Origin: Anseranas semipalmata | Taxonomy: Eukaryota > Chordata > Aves > Anseriformes > Anseranatidae | Length of the DNA stretch: 64,000 bases | Direction: 5' to 3' | Assembly: GCA_013399115.1 (NCBI GenBank) | Contig: VXAA01006441.1 | Span: forward strand, 744,001-808,000 | Shown here: piece after piece, positions 1-10,500 of the stretch | Position numbering within the stretch: the first letter of the stretch is position 1 | Layout of the letters: the number at the start of each line of letters is the position of its first letter | Program-made: the position numbers and the translations under genes | Notes under the pieces: model-generated | Database searches by the model: none | What the model was told of the DNA's origin: nothing | What the model saw: the letters and a program-made list of their open reading frames with translations, nothing else

Positions 1-500
1 CTGCATCTGCCCTTCGTCCTCCCTGTGAGGGAGAGGAGGCAAGAGCCCTCGCTTGCTCCGAAGGCTCGAATGTGCCCGGCCGCGCAGCGAGCCTCTGTTT
101 CTGCTCGTTTGCTAATTACACCCTCACCCACGCGCTGTTTGGAGAGCGGGAGAGCGCGGAGGGGAAACTCAGAAGAGCTGCTCCAAGCAGGCAGCGGGTT
201 TTATCTGGTGGAGCATCTCGCCGTGGTGCCGGTGTTTTGGCACGCCGGCAGAGCGGCAGCGCGCGTCCCGGCAGCTGTGCGCAGGGAGCTGCCTGGCCCC
301 CAGCCCAAGGCGAGGAAGGAGGAAAAAAAAACCCAAAGATCCGCAGCGCAAAACCAAAGGCACCTGCCCCGTTTCGCCGAGGCACCCGGTGCTGCCGGCG
401 GCCGCGCCGAGCTCCCACGCTTTAATGTTTCGGCAGCCGTCGCCTCCGCGATGTGGCCGGGCTCTGCGCGGCCAGCGGCTGGGGAGAGCCAGGTGCTCCC
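1..500. promoter_or_regulatory. CpG island at left edge, no gene assigned
   Basis: By hand count there are about 48 CpG dinucleotides in the first 480 bases, at roughly 60% GC. That is close to the number expected without CpG depletion, so it behaves as an unmethylated island. It starts at or before the window edge. It lies about 5.2 kb past the KLHL25 stop, where a 3' flank would not normally carry an island. A plus-strand TATAAAA at 538-545 lies just to its right. Frames through it are arginine- and alanine-rich chance frames. Confidence 0.55.
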
Positions 501-2509
501 TGCTGGGCTCGGCTCCCCCTTCCCACCCCTTTTTCCCTATAAAAAAATGCTTCCACGTCACCCAAACAGCAGGCAGCGCCAACGGCAAGCTCACTGCCTA
601 CAAAAATAAAATAAAATCTCTTAACCCCCACAACCAAGCACCATAAAGCACCTAAGGGCTGCCCCGCCATGCGCCCCGGGGGACGCAGCCCGGTGCTCGC
701 CCTTCATCTCCCCACTCACGTCGGGCCACCAGCATCCACCAGCCGCCCTCCCCGTGCCCCCCATGCCCAGGCCCAGCCTGGCAGCGATGGCCGGTGAGGG
801 GCTGGCCGGTCCTTCGTGTCCCCTACGATGCCGGGAAGGGATGCGAGAGGCTCCTCGGCGTCCTGCGCGGGGGGACAGGAGGGGACTCCGTGGCTGCGCC
901 GGCCCCAGCGGCGAGGAAGGGGACATGGATGTGGCGCCGGTATCTGGGGAGGGAAAGAGAAAGGTGGTTAAGTGCCACATCATGGGCAGAGCTGGTGTGA
1001 TGTGCAGAACAAGGGTTGCGCGTTGGCAGCTACCAGGGTACCCCCCAGCCCAGGGAGGGGTACAGGTGGGAAGCAGTCAGTGTGTCTGGGGCCATGAACT
1101 TGAACAGAAAAAACAAACAAAAAAAGCCTTTTTTTTCCCTTTTTCCACCGGTTCCTCCAAAGCCATCCGTATGACTGCTGTTTCCAAGGGGCTGATTACC
1201 GCAGTCTGGGGCCGAGCGCAGACTGCACATGTTTCCATCTGCCCAGGGTTAGGAAAAGCCTGATTTTCATTGACTTTCCTCCCCAGGCCAGCCACTCCCT
1301 TCCAACGCTGCCTGATAAACTGGCTCCAGAGCCAAACAGCCGCTCGCAGGCGCAGCGGCAGAACTGCCCTCCCTGCTCAGCCTGCCCCGCTGTTCTGCGC
1401 ATGCAAACGGCTTTCCCTAGCAGCCACGACAGAAACCGGCTGCGACTTCGTTCCGGTAATAACAGTGAGGTTATAGCAGGTTTCTAGCACCTAGCCCAGC
1501 AGCAAGCTGGTTAGGAGCAGGGAGGTTTTCCCGAGGTTTCTGCGCTGTCCTGAGTGCCACGCGGAGTTGTGCAAGGCGAGGTGGCCGGCTGCGAGCTGCA
1601 CGCAGCCAGGAGCGGTGCGCGGCCGCAGAAACCTGCGGCTTCTTGCACGGCGCAAGCTGACCCAGCTCGTGCAGAAGGGAAGCCAAACCCGTGCTTGTAA
1701 AAGGCTTGTTATCTCCACTGTAATTAAATAATCAGGAAAAGAGTCATTGAACAGATCCGATGTTTATTGTGACCGCAGCCTGGCAGTACCAGAATATAGC
1801 ACTGGGCCTGTCAGGCTGCCGAAATCCTCATGGGCACTTTGGGGTCAAAGTTCAGCTTTTTGGTGCTGGAGGAAAAGCAGCGCCTGGCCGCAGCCTCAGC
1901 TGCGGGAGCCGAGCCCCCCACAGGGCACGACATCGGCTCTTGGCTTTCGGATGCGCCAGCTCCTGCACCCCATGAGAAGGTGCTAAGTGCTGTGGGGTCT
2001 GGCTCGTCCTGCACTGGTTTGAGACGGGAGTTTGGACATCTCAGCTCCAAGGGCGGGTTCACAGCTCAGGAGCCAGCCCGGGGGGATGCAGCGGTCCCCT
2101 CTCCGCTCCACCCTCCCCAGAACTGGAAATGAGACTGTCACGCAGGACAGACGGTTTGGAGAAGCCACTTCTGATTTGGAGACAGGTGGCTTGGAGAACC
2201 TGCTCCTGGTATCGCCCGAAATCACCTCTGGGAGACGCAGAGCTGTCCCCATCAACCGTCACAGCCATTCATGCAGGACTGCACCACACCCCCCGGCACC
2301 GCTCCCCGAGCTCCTGGCTGCGCTTTGCTCGCGTTTACGAACACGGAGAGTCCTTAGCAGTGGAGCGCTCCAGGTTTTGTCTCCCTCATGCCGTAATTCC
2401 TGTGGGAACGCTGACGCTAGCTCAGCCACTTCTCAGCCCGAGTTTAACCCTACTTTTAGCCAAACTTTCTGCCTCCAACCAGCGCACAGGCCATGACATC
2501 TGCCCCTAG
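501..2509. other. Left flank, no gene recognised
   Basis: GC-moderate sequence with scattered CpG clusters (about 760-960 and 1550-1630) and an A-run then T-run around 1107-1145. The AATAAA motifs at 606-617 lack a GT-rich downstream element. Frames are short and unlike any protein I recognise. By synteny the 3' end of AKAP13 would be expected to the left, but I cannot identify it here. Confidence 0.5.
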
Positions 2510-2825
2510 AAGCATTCGAGCGGGTCCCACCACAAAGCCCCAGGATGCCCCAGCAGCGCCGGCGAGGCTCCGCCATTTCACGCCGCCCCCGGGGGCCCCC
2601 ACGCCACCTCCAGAGCCGCCTGCGGGAAGAGGCCAGGCTCTCACGTGCCAGGCCGCTGACCGCGCTGGGTCCCCGGGATCACCGCTGGCAGCGAGCACCG
2701 CGTTAATGTCACGCTGCACGCTTGGCAGGGGCGCCGGGAGCTCTGCCCAAAGGTGACGGGCGCGAGGCTGGCCCCGGCCCCAGCTGCGAGGGGTTGGAGG
2801 CCGAGCCCCGCGGGAAACGCTTCCA
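2510..2825. promoter_or_regulatory. Second CpG-rich patch in the left flank
   Basis: By hand count about 33 CpG in roughly 300 bases at high GC, again without CpG depletion. No gene, splice-site pair or conserved frame was recognised. It ends sharply at about 2830, where AT-rich sequence begins. It could be a promoter or enhancer island, or simply GC-rich microchromosome sequence. Confidence 0.4.
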
Positions 2826-3589
2826 GCTGAGCAGCTCGATGCCTTAAATTAAAAGCAGGCTTGGTGTTTTATGATCAACATTTTTCAAGGACGTATTATT
2901 TGGATCTCAGGGCTGGTATGAAAGCTACCTCGCCGGTTTATAGGTGAGATTTTTTTTTTTTTGCCTTTTCTTTTTTTTTTTTTTTTCAAATGTACAAAGT
3001 CCTACTTCCTACCATACAATTGCCCAGCTGCCTTCTCCAGCAGAGGAGCATTCCCCATAGGATTAGCAGTGGTTGTCTGCTCCCAAAGTGCACCGGCACC
3101 TGGAGAAACCAGCGGTGGAGGTGCTGGCCTGCCTGCCTTCTGGGTGCCCCTTCTTAAGGGGACCCCATAGGGAGCAAAGCGGCTGTTACAGCAGAGACCC
3201 TCACGGTGGGAGCTGCAAGGCAGCACAGCCCTTGGCCAGGCGCACTGGGGGATGACGGAGTAGTGGCAGGACCCTGCAGCCAGTTATCCCAGTCCAGAGG
3301 CCAGTTTGGCACCGGTGCGGCAAGGACCAGCCAAGGCAAGTGTGGGGGATGTCATAGGTATGGCATGGGCTACATGTGCCTGTCGGAAACATGCGGACCT
3401 GGCCTTCACTCCCCAGTCTTGGTGCTTTATTGTGGCTGAGGCTGTAACATTAACTTTAAAAAAAAAAAAAAGGCACTAGAAAAATGAAGTGAAAAGATGT
3501 TCCCTCTGGAAAAAATTCATGTATATTTCAAATACTTCTTTCAACCAACGAGTGGAAATGAAGCCAGAAAAGCACATAAAACCCTTACA
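2826..3589. other. Flank beyond the KLHL25 poly(A) region, nothing recognised
   Basis: Contains the poly-T tract at 2950-2986, an A13 run at about 3459-3472, and a minus-strand AATAAA at 3426-3431 that could be a further distal poly(A) signal. No coding potential was recognised. Confidence 0.5.
2950..2986. repeat. Poly-T tract
   Basis: Thirteen T, a short GCC interruption, four T, C, then sixteen T. Read on the minus strand it is a long A-tract, as might remain from an old retrotransposed 3' end. The minus-strand sequence before it is not a recognisable element. Confidence 0.8.
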
Positions 3590-3607
3590 CAGTGACTTTT
3601 CACCAGC

Positions 3608-3613
3608 TTTATT
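3608..3613 (-). terminator. Candidate distal poly(A) signal AATAAA of KLHL25
   Basis: Reads AAATAAAGC on the minus strand and is followed after about 20 bases by a GT-rich stretch (TGTGTAAGGGTTTTATGTG). It lies about 100 bases beyond the 3706 signal. Which of the two is used, or whether both are, cannot be told from sequence alone. Confidence 0.4.
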
Positions 3614-3705
3614 TGTAGGTTGGCATATTACAGCTCCTAGTTTTCTTGTGCTTGTGCCAGGCTCCAGCGGACAGTGAAAAATACCATATAACCCCCACAA
3701 AGATC

Positions 3706-3711
3706 TTTATT
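3706..3711 (-). terminator. Candidate poly(A) signal AATAAA of KLHL25
   Basis: Reads AATAAA on the minus strand, about 2.0 kb past the stop codon. It is followed within 10-35 bases by a GT-rich stretch (TTTGTGGGGG, then TATGGTATTTTT), a good downstream element. It is one of several tandem candidates, so alternative polyadenylation is possible. Confidence 0.4.
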
Positions 3712-5721
3712 AGGTCTGAACAATCCAAATCCAGCACGGAGGAAAAAGGTAGGAGAGGAAAGTATAGGCTCTGTGTTTTGGGGGACTGCTTTTATTTGGG
3801 GGCTGAAGAACCAACTCCCACCTCAAATTGTTCCCTACTCCTACTCCCAGTGGTGTGGCTGGTGTTGAGCTTTAATATTCAGACACATCTGCTACCAGAG
3901 AAAATTAATTTTCAGCTCTAGGATGGCCCCATTGACCCGAGTTGAAAATGATGGAGTCCTCACACTCTTTGCTGCAATATTTAATAGCTGAGTGGCAGTT
4001 AATTAGATTACTGAGCCACTGTGACAGATGCTAGGCAACGCCTGAGGAGGAGAATTTGGAAAGGCCATTATCTTCCAGTGCTGGGAAAGAGCTCAGAAAT
4101 CTCATTTTAACCCTTCCCACTCTTGCCATGCTCTCAGTGTGGTCCAGCCCATGTTAAAGCCAGGCGTTTTGCAAATCAAAGGCCAGAATAACGCTCTGGG
4201 TGCTTTTTCCACCTGAGACAAGCAGGTGGTCACGTTGGGCAAATGCCTGGTAGAGGTGCCAGGAGCTCCTCGTTGGCTCCCAGCTGGCATCAAAAGAGAA
4301 GATCACTGGGAAATGCCAGAGCACTGCAGTAATTTCACCCGCTGGGCAATTCCCAGGCACACCAACCACACGGATCGCGAGGCAGGGAAGCGAGAGGGTG
4401 TTAGAGGCTTTGGGCGGCATTCCTTCTTCTCTGTGTTAAGTGAAGTGGATTTAGATGAAGATATGGAAGAATTTCCCTCCCCACAGTCCCACCTTCCAAT
4501 AAAACCCGAAGTGAAGCTTGTCAATCCCGCCCCCATAGGCGAGGGTTTCCCAGCTCCTCCAGCCAGCTGGGAGGTTGTCTCCAGCCACCAAAGCAGGGCA
4601 CCGTGAAACCTGCAGGCACAGCTAGCAGAGGTGTTTCAGACTTCCCGGAGAGATGACACAGGCAGCACTTGGATAGCACCAATACATCTGTTTTCACAAT
4701 GCAAAGCGAGAGCTTTTGACCTTTTCCGGGCCAGCTACATCTTGGCACATATCAGTGAAGAGGTGCAAAGCTCACTGGAGAATGGTAAACCAAATATCCC
4801 ACGGGGAAGGCGAGAGGAGGAACCAACTGCCCTCTGCCAGTGGTGTTGCAACAGTACTTTTCCTGAGCACGTGAGAACCAGAGCGCCAGAATTATACAGG
4901 ACACGAGGAGTTTCCACCAACCTTCGTATTCCCACACACCCCAAAACACCGATAAACACATTCTTCTTCTGGTTACAAAGCCCCTTCCCTCCCACTCAGG
5001 TCTCACATAGAAGTCTCAGAAGTTCTGATTTAGCAAGCAGCAGTTTGGATGTTAAATAAACACCAGGACCATCAAATGCACCAAGGCTTCTGTTTCTGCT
5101 ACCCACTGAAATGTAAATACAGAACATAAAAAGAGATTCAGGATTCTCCAGCATCCTAAGGGTCACTTGCCTACATATTCATCAGCTCCAAACCAACCAC
5201 CCAGATACCCAGCAAAAATACTAAACTACTGAGACTTCTTCCAAAGCACTAGTTGCCCTAGTCTCTCCCAGGTCTCAAATGTAAGTGCCTTTAGAAAACA
5301 TAACCCCCTCAACCACGTGGGGACAGAATGTGTTCTATGGTCATATCCATGAGAGCAGGCATGGACTCTGCCCTCCCCTATGCACCCCACACAGAAGGGT
5401 GATGTTGGCACACCCAGGTAGCTCAGAATGGCCGCAGAGGAGCTGCAGCCTCCTTGCAACCATGTATGTAGATGCACCTTGTAAGATAAAGAAGGGACCA
5501 TCTTGAAAGAAGAGACAGCAAGACTTCCAACACCACAGAGTTGACTATTCTTTTTTGGTGCTATGTCTTTCTCACCTTTAAATGCACCTTTCTTATAAAA
5601 AGTGAGCAAACTGGAACCTGTGGTGTGTGGAGATGCATTTCAGTCAAGACAGCAAGCTTCAGTCTTAGAAGAGACCCTTACCTTATTGAACTCCTGGACA
5701 CGAGCCCCCGAGCCCTGCCTC

Positions 5722-7491
5722 TCATGACGGCAAGTGCTTCCAGGTGCTGACAAAAGCTGTGGGGATGAGCGAATAAGGCACCGTCGTGATACAGTTCCAC
5801 GTGTCTGACGTAGGGTCGTAGCAGTCCAGCGTTTTGCACCTCTGAGTCCCGAAGTAACCCCCCACCACATAGAGTTTATTCCCCGAGGCCAACGCGTGGC
5901 ATGACATGCGCTTGGCTGTCATGTCCCCGATGCGCGTCCACTGGTCCGTCTCGCAGTCAAAGCGGTAGGCGGATGCTGCCGTGAACTCCGTGTCTCCCCC
6001 CATAATGAAAATCTGGCTGCCCAGGACGGCGGCTGCAGTATAACGCCAGGGCTGCGGGCATTCTGCTTTGATCGTCCACCGGTTCTCGACCGGATCGTAG
6101 CACTGGACTTTGGACACCATGTCCCGGTGAATGCTGGTCCCACCAAAGACAAAAAGCTTGAGCCTGGCACTTACCACCGCAGCATTGCTCACTCCATCTC
6201 TCAAAGGAGCCACCATCATCCATTTGTTGGATGTGGGGTCGTACTTCTCTACTTGCTTCAAGGAAACGGAAGGCGATGCAGGAAAGACCCCAGCCACCGC
6301 AGTGTGTCCACCAACCACGTACAGGCAGTTCTCCAATTCAGCTGAGCCATGCCCAAACCGAGCTATCAACATGGGGGCAGCTTTTGACCATTCCTCATGG
6401 ACAGTGTCATACACCCACACATCTTTGGAGACCCCGTTCTCTGAGCCCCTACCACCAGTGATATACACTTTGCAGCCAATGGCACAGGCACTAAACTCTT
6501 TCCGTGGACTCGGCAGGTCTGCTTTGGGGATAATTTCCTTTGCTTTTTGATCCACTTGATAGATCTTATCACACATGAAGGTCTGTCCTCCCAGGATCAG
6601 CAAGGTGTGCCCAGCTTTGCGAGGCCTGGCACAGGGACTGGTGACAACCCCATCATTCTGGAGGATCTTCTTCTTGCACTGAATGGCTTCATCCAAGACA
6701 AGCTTGTTCCTTTCATCCACCATGATCAGGTCCTCACAAGCCAAGGCTTCCTTGAGGCATTCAGATGGAAGCAAGGCCAGGCGAACATTCCTCAGAAGCT
6801 CTGGAAGATAAGCCTTCCGCTCATCTAGATCATATTTCACCCACTGGAGGACAGCCTTAAAGACCTTTTCCTCATCCTCAATTTCCAACTCATCACTGGA
6901 GATGAGGTCCAGCAGAGTGTCCTTGGAAAGGTTGTTGAAGTCCTCACTCTTGTGAACAGTCTCAAAGTTGACCAGGCACATCCTCCAGGAGAGCTCATAG
7001 AGTCGCCGGCACTGATGAGCATCTGATAGCAGCATCATGCCCAGGCAGTTGGAAGGGTACAGGTTCTTCTCCAGGAACTCAGCTGCTGCATCTCGGACAT
7101 CGTGGAACTGCAGCATGTCTCCAGCCTCCAGGAGGGACTCCGCGTTTTCCTCGTTGATGATGATCCGAGAGGAATAAGCGAAGTCCAGCAGCAGCTCCAG
7201 CACCTCTGGATGGAGGCTGTCATGGAAATTCACCTCATCGTCCAGGCTCTCTCGGAGGCCGTTGCTAAACATGGCTTCGAAGTATCTGCTGGAGGCAGCC
7301 AGCACTGCCCGATGACACGGGAACGACCTGTTCCCTGCCCACAGGGTGACATCGGTGAACATGCAGTGCTTCCGGAGGGTGTTCAGATGGGACAAGACGC
7401 AGTCTGGGTGGGAAGCTTTGTGAAAAAGCAAGATGTTCATGGAGCCGGTGCTAGTCCGGGATTTACGGTTCTCGTGGACGCTGACTGACAT
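5722..7491 (-). CDS. KLHL25: Kelch-like protein 25 (CUL3 ubiquitin-ligase adaptor), complete
   Basis: An uninterrupted 589-codon frame on the minus strand, the same length as human KLHL25 (also called ENC2), which it closely matches as I recall it. Domains in order: an N-terminal BTB domain at about residues 45-114, starting FTDVTLWAG and containing the PCHRAVLAASSRYFEAMF core, which dimerises and binds cullin-3; a BACK domain at about 149-250; and six kelch repeats at about 296-585 forming the substrate-binding propeller. Each blade carries its Gly-Gly doublet (301-302, 346-347, 394-395, 450-451, 498-499, 544-545). In mammals KLHL25-CUL3 ubiquitinates hypophosphorylated 4E-BP1, which affects translation control, and ATP-citrate lyase, which affects lipid synthesis. 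The start at 7491 has A at -3 and lies 17 bases inside the exon, after a clean splice acceptor. The whole frame is in one exon, as in mammals. No frameshift, premature stop or missing repeat is seen. The closest alternative is the paralogue ENC1, but the length and N-terminus (MSVSVHE) favour KLHL25. Confidence 0.97.
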   Translation of the reverse strand: MSVSVHENRKSRTSTGSMNILLFHKASHPDCVLSHLNTLRKHCMFTDVTLWAGNRSFPCHRAVLAASSRYFEAMFSNGLRESLDDEVNFHDSLHPEVLELLLDFAYSSRIIINEENAESLLEAGDMLQFHDVRDAAAEFLEKNLYPSNCLGMMLLSDAHQCRRLYELSWRMCLVNFETVHKSEDFNNLSKDTLLDLISSDELEIEDEEKVFKAVLQWVKYDLDERKAYLPELLRNVRLALLPSECLKEALACEDLIMVDERNKLVLDEAIQCKKKILQNDGVVTSPCARPRKAGHTLLILGGQTFMCDKIYQVDQKAKEIIPKADLPSPRKEFSACAIGCKVYITGGRGSENGVSKDVWVYDTVHEEWSKAAPMLIARFGHGSAELENCLYVVGGHTAVAGVFPASPSVSLKQVEKYDPTSNKWMMVAPLRDGVSNAAVVSARLKLFVFGGTSIHRDMVSKVQCYDPVENRWTIKAECPQPWRYTAAAVLGSQIFIMGGDTEFTAASAYRFDCETDQWTRIGDMTAKRMSCHALASGNKLYVVGGYFGTQRCKTLDCYDPTSDTWNCITTVPYSLIPTAFVSTWKHLPS

Positions 7492-7508
7492 GATGACAGA
7501 TCTATTGC

Positions 7509-7523
7509 CTGCAGAGAAACAAG
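7509..7523 (-). other. KLHL25: Splice acceptor of the KLHL25 coding exon
   Basis: On the minus strand a pyrimidine-rich run ending TTGTTTCTCTGCAG is followed by the exon beginning GCAATAG at 7508. The exon then runs 17 bases to the ATG at 7491. The tract and AG match a strong vertebrate 3' splice site. An acceptor just upstream of a start codon fits the known KLHL25 structure of non-coding first exon(s) followed by a single coding exon. Confidence 0.8.
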
Positions 7524-10500
7524 CAGAAAACTAGTTATTTTCTTGTTCTTACTGATGCGAGGCACTGAGCCAGCACCAGAACATATGCATTCGCTATCCA
7601 ACCCTGATACCCTGTCGGTGGACCTCAGACACAAAGCACCAGCTGATAGCCTGGTGTGCTCGCTCTGCGGGTGCTCCTGCACCCTGACTTGCAGAACCCA
7701 CGCCTCCAGCTGCTTCCGCACCCTCATGCCCTCCAAAAACGTAACTCAGGCTGAGCAGGGCGGAAAGGCGGGGGGGGGCGAGGGGGAAATTCTGCTCTTT
7801 GGTTTCAGCAATGGAGCAACAAAGCGAAGCAATCAAAACCCAAACTTGAGGGTAAATTGTCTCAACAGCCCCTAGAGGGTATTGGCAAACCGCAGAAGAG
7901 TACTTTTCCTTAGAAAACAGCATTAAGAGAGCAGTCTATCCAGGATAAAGGGCACCAGTCTGTTCTTGGCTCAGCAGAAATCAAGTTTGGCTTCCGATTT
8001 CCATGAAGATTATTGCAGGTTTAGGAAAGGCAATTGCTATTGGTTTTACTTGTGGAATATCTAGCTACCAGCACCAGCCAAAAGTTTTGAGCAAATTTTA
8101 CCAAACCCTTTCATTGTAGTTTTTGTTGATAAAACTCAAGAGACATTTCTTGTGACTTAAAAATTATGCAGTAGAGATTCACATCAGAGAGTAAGATGAA
8201 AGAGACAGCTAATTTATGCTTTCTAACAGGTAGGCAGAAGCAAACACAATGCTTTTACTAGCTACTATTTCATTTGAGTGCTCTGTGCCTGTGGAAGAAA
8301 AAGCCTTAGGACCAAACAAGTTAGTAGTACTTAGATGACAGAATTCAAGCCACCTGCTGCAAAATATTTTAGCCGGCCCTATTTTTTCCCCTATGTAACT
8401 GAAGTAGACAGACAGATAGCTCTCCGCCGGCAGCTCTGTCAGTCTCCAGCCAGGCCTACGTCCTCGCCTGGCTAAAAGCAGAGTTTGGGGTAAAGGTGGG
8501 GACGAGTCCCGGAGCTGGGTGCAGTCGGGCCCTTCCTGACCGCACAGGAGCACGGCTCTGCCTCCGCCAGCCTCCCGCCAACACGAGGCGGGCACACGGC
8601 CACGAGCGGTGGCTACGCGTGGGGACAGCGGGCATCACCCACAGGAAAAAGGGGTGCTGAGAAACAGTATCTGGCTCTGATGATTCCCCCCTCTCACCCA
8701 AAACTGTATTTTTTTTAATTCCCTTCTCTACCGCCTCCTCTCAAAACCACCAGCGTTCTGCTTTGCTTGAGACACAGGGGCTGAAACCCCAAGGCCATCC
8801 CTCTCCAGCCACCTAATTCTTTAGAAAGCAGTAATTAGCCACACACAGATAGCTGGCAAAGTGTTTTTANAGCCCGGGGAGATGCCCAAGCTCCACCGCT
8901 GACTCCAGGCAGGCTTTGGGTGAGAAGCGAGCCCCAGCACCCTGGTGCTGTACAGGATGAGGGTGAAGGTGGGACCGATCCCCCCGCCCCAGAGCGGTGC
9001 TGAGCCCCGCAGGGACGCTGGCGGCTTGCGACACTGACCTCGCCGAGACCCAGAGCAGCACAAGCCTCCCACGCTCCGCAGCCGGATGACCTCCAGCGGA
9101 GGCTGATGGCCAGATAAGCGGACCAGTCATGCTCTGCTCACGCGCTTCCTACCCGCCTCCGGTCCTCCAGCGCCTCCAAAGAGTCCGTATTGGACAAATA
9201 TTTGTGGACATGTCTCTCCTTTCCCCAACCCGCCGTGAATTATTGAGGTTGGTGTTCCCGAGACATTGCTCATTCCTCAGGGCTGTGTCATAGTCCAGGG
9301 AAAAGGTCTCTCCGGGCTTTTCCACGCCAAGCGGTGCAGAAACAATAGCTTGCCCAAGCAGCCACAGCTCCTAATTGGTCTCCGAGCAGGGCAGCAGCAT
9401 CGCTGTGGATATCTGTGCTGCACTCGTGCTCGTTCCTCGCCCAAATCCCTGCTGTCTGGCGCTGAGGCTGCCAAGCTCGTTTCATTCATGATGGGAGGCT
9501 GTGCGTAATCGGGGCTCCAAAGCAGGAAGGAAAATACCATTACTAAGCAGCCATGGTGCACTCCGAAGTGCATCTCGAAGAAATGGTTTCCAGCATCCAC
9601 ATCCAGCTCAGGGACAACGCTAATTTAAGAGGTTATATGGATTCCTGTGTCAAAGCTCTGTGGTGCTGGACTGAGGAATACTAATGAAACATTTATGAGG
9701 CTGCTAAAAGCTATTGATTTAGGTTCCTACTCCTACAGCCTCAGAAACCACCCCGCCATTGCTCCTGCTTCCTTTGCTCACAGCTCAGGTCACATATTTA
9801 ATGTTAACCTTTGATTTGCTTATCCACAAAAAAAATTAAGCAATTTATACAGGACAGCTATGGAAACAAACAGAAAGATTACAGGAAGGAAGCAACATTT
9901 TTTCTGACACTAAGATTAGAAAAGCCACTAGTCAGAATGGAAGCAGCAGGTCATTTAGAAAAGAGAAATGTCTAAATAAAAGCTGCAGCAGAACTGCTGT
10001 GATTATAAATATATTAAAAAAAAAAAACTTCAACCATCTAATGTTTAACATCTTGCCCAGGGTAACCAAATATTTCTATCCAACAGGCAATGAACAGCAT
10101 TCAGGGCAGAAGTTGGTGGGCTGCAGGCCAGTCCCCATTAGGGCTGCTTTTCCTATCGCCATGTCCCAGTGCAAGCACCAACTGTCCCCAGTATAGGGGT
10201 TTCTTCCAAAATCCAGTGGCCTTGTGAACCTCAGAAACCAGTAACTAAAAGGATCTTCCATACCTTTCACAAACATAGACTTCAGTTTAAGCAACATTTA
10301 ACTGCAGTGATGAACAGGCCGGAACCACGACACGTGCTCTTAGGCACTTCTCAGACGTGGCTGCATGCAGAGCAGAATTTAGCCCCTACTGCATTCCTCA
10401 TTTCCCTTACCCAGCTACCGAGCTAAAGAGAAAAAACAGAACCGCTCAGAATGAGGAATATTTCGCACAAAGAAACCTGTCAGCGCCTCTTCCCAAGCTC

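Larger units (their letters stand above)
3590..5721 (-). other. KLHL25: Probable KLHL25 3' untranslated region
   Basis: Minus-strand sequence past the KLHL25 stop has no long frame and no recognisable gene. The first cluster of canonical AATAAA signals after the stop lies at 3791-3796, 3706-3711 and 3608-3613, with another at 3426-3431. This suggests a 3' UTR of about 1.9-2.3 kb. Both 3706 and 3608 are followed on the minus strand by GT-rich sequence of the kind that helps cleavage. The left limit given assumes cleavage about 18 bases past the 3608 signal and is an inference. Plus-strand AATAAA motifs at about 4498 and 5055 also occur, but no plus-strand gene is seen here. Confidence 0.5.

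Noticed and set aside
25..609. 194-codon frame at the left edge
   Set aside because: Chance frame in a CpG island, with alanine/arginine-rich and unfamiliar sequence. The 3' end of AKAP13 was considered, but no matching residues were recognised.
606..617. Plus-strand AATAAA pair as the poly(A) site of a left-hand gene
   Set aside because: No GT-rich downstream element and no recognisable upstream exon.
6131..7488. Plus-strand frames of 139 and 128 codons opposite KLHL25
   Set aside because: Shadows of the conserved coding strand with no independent support.
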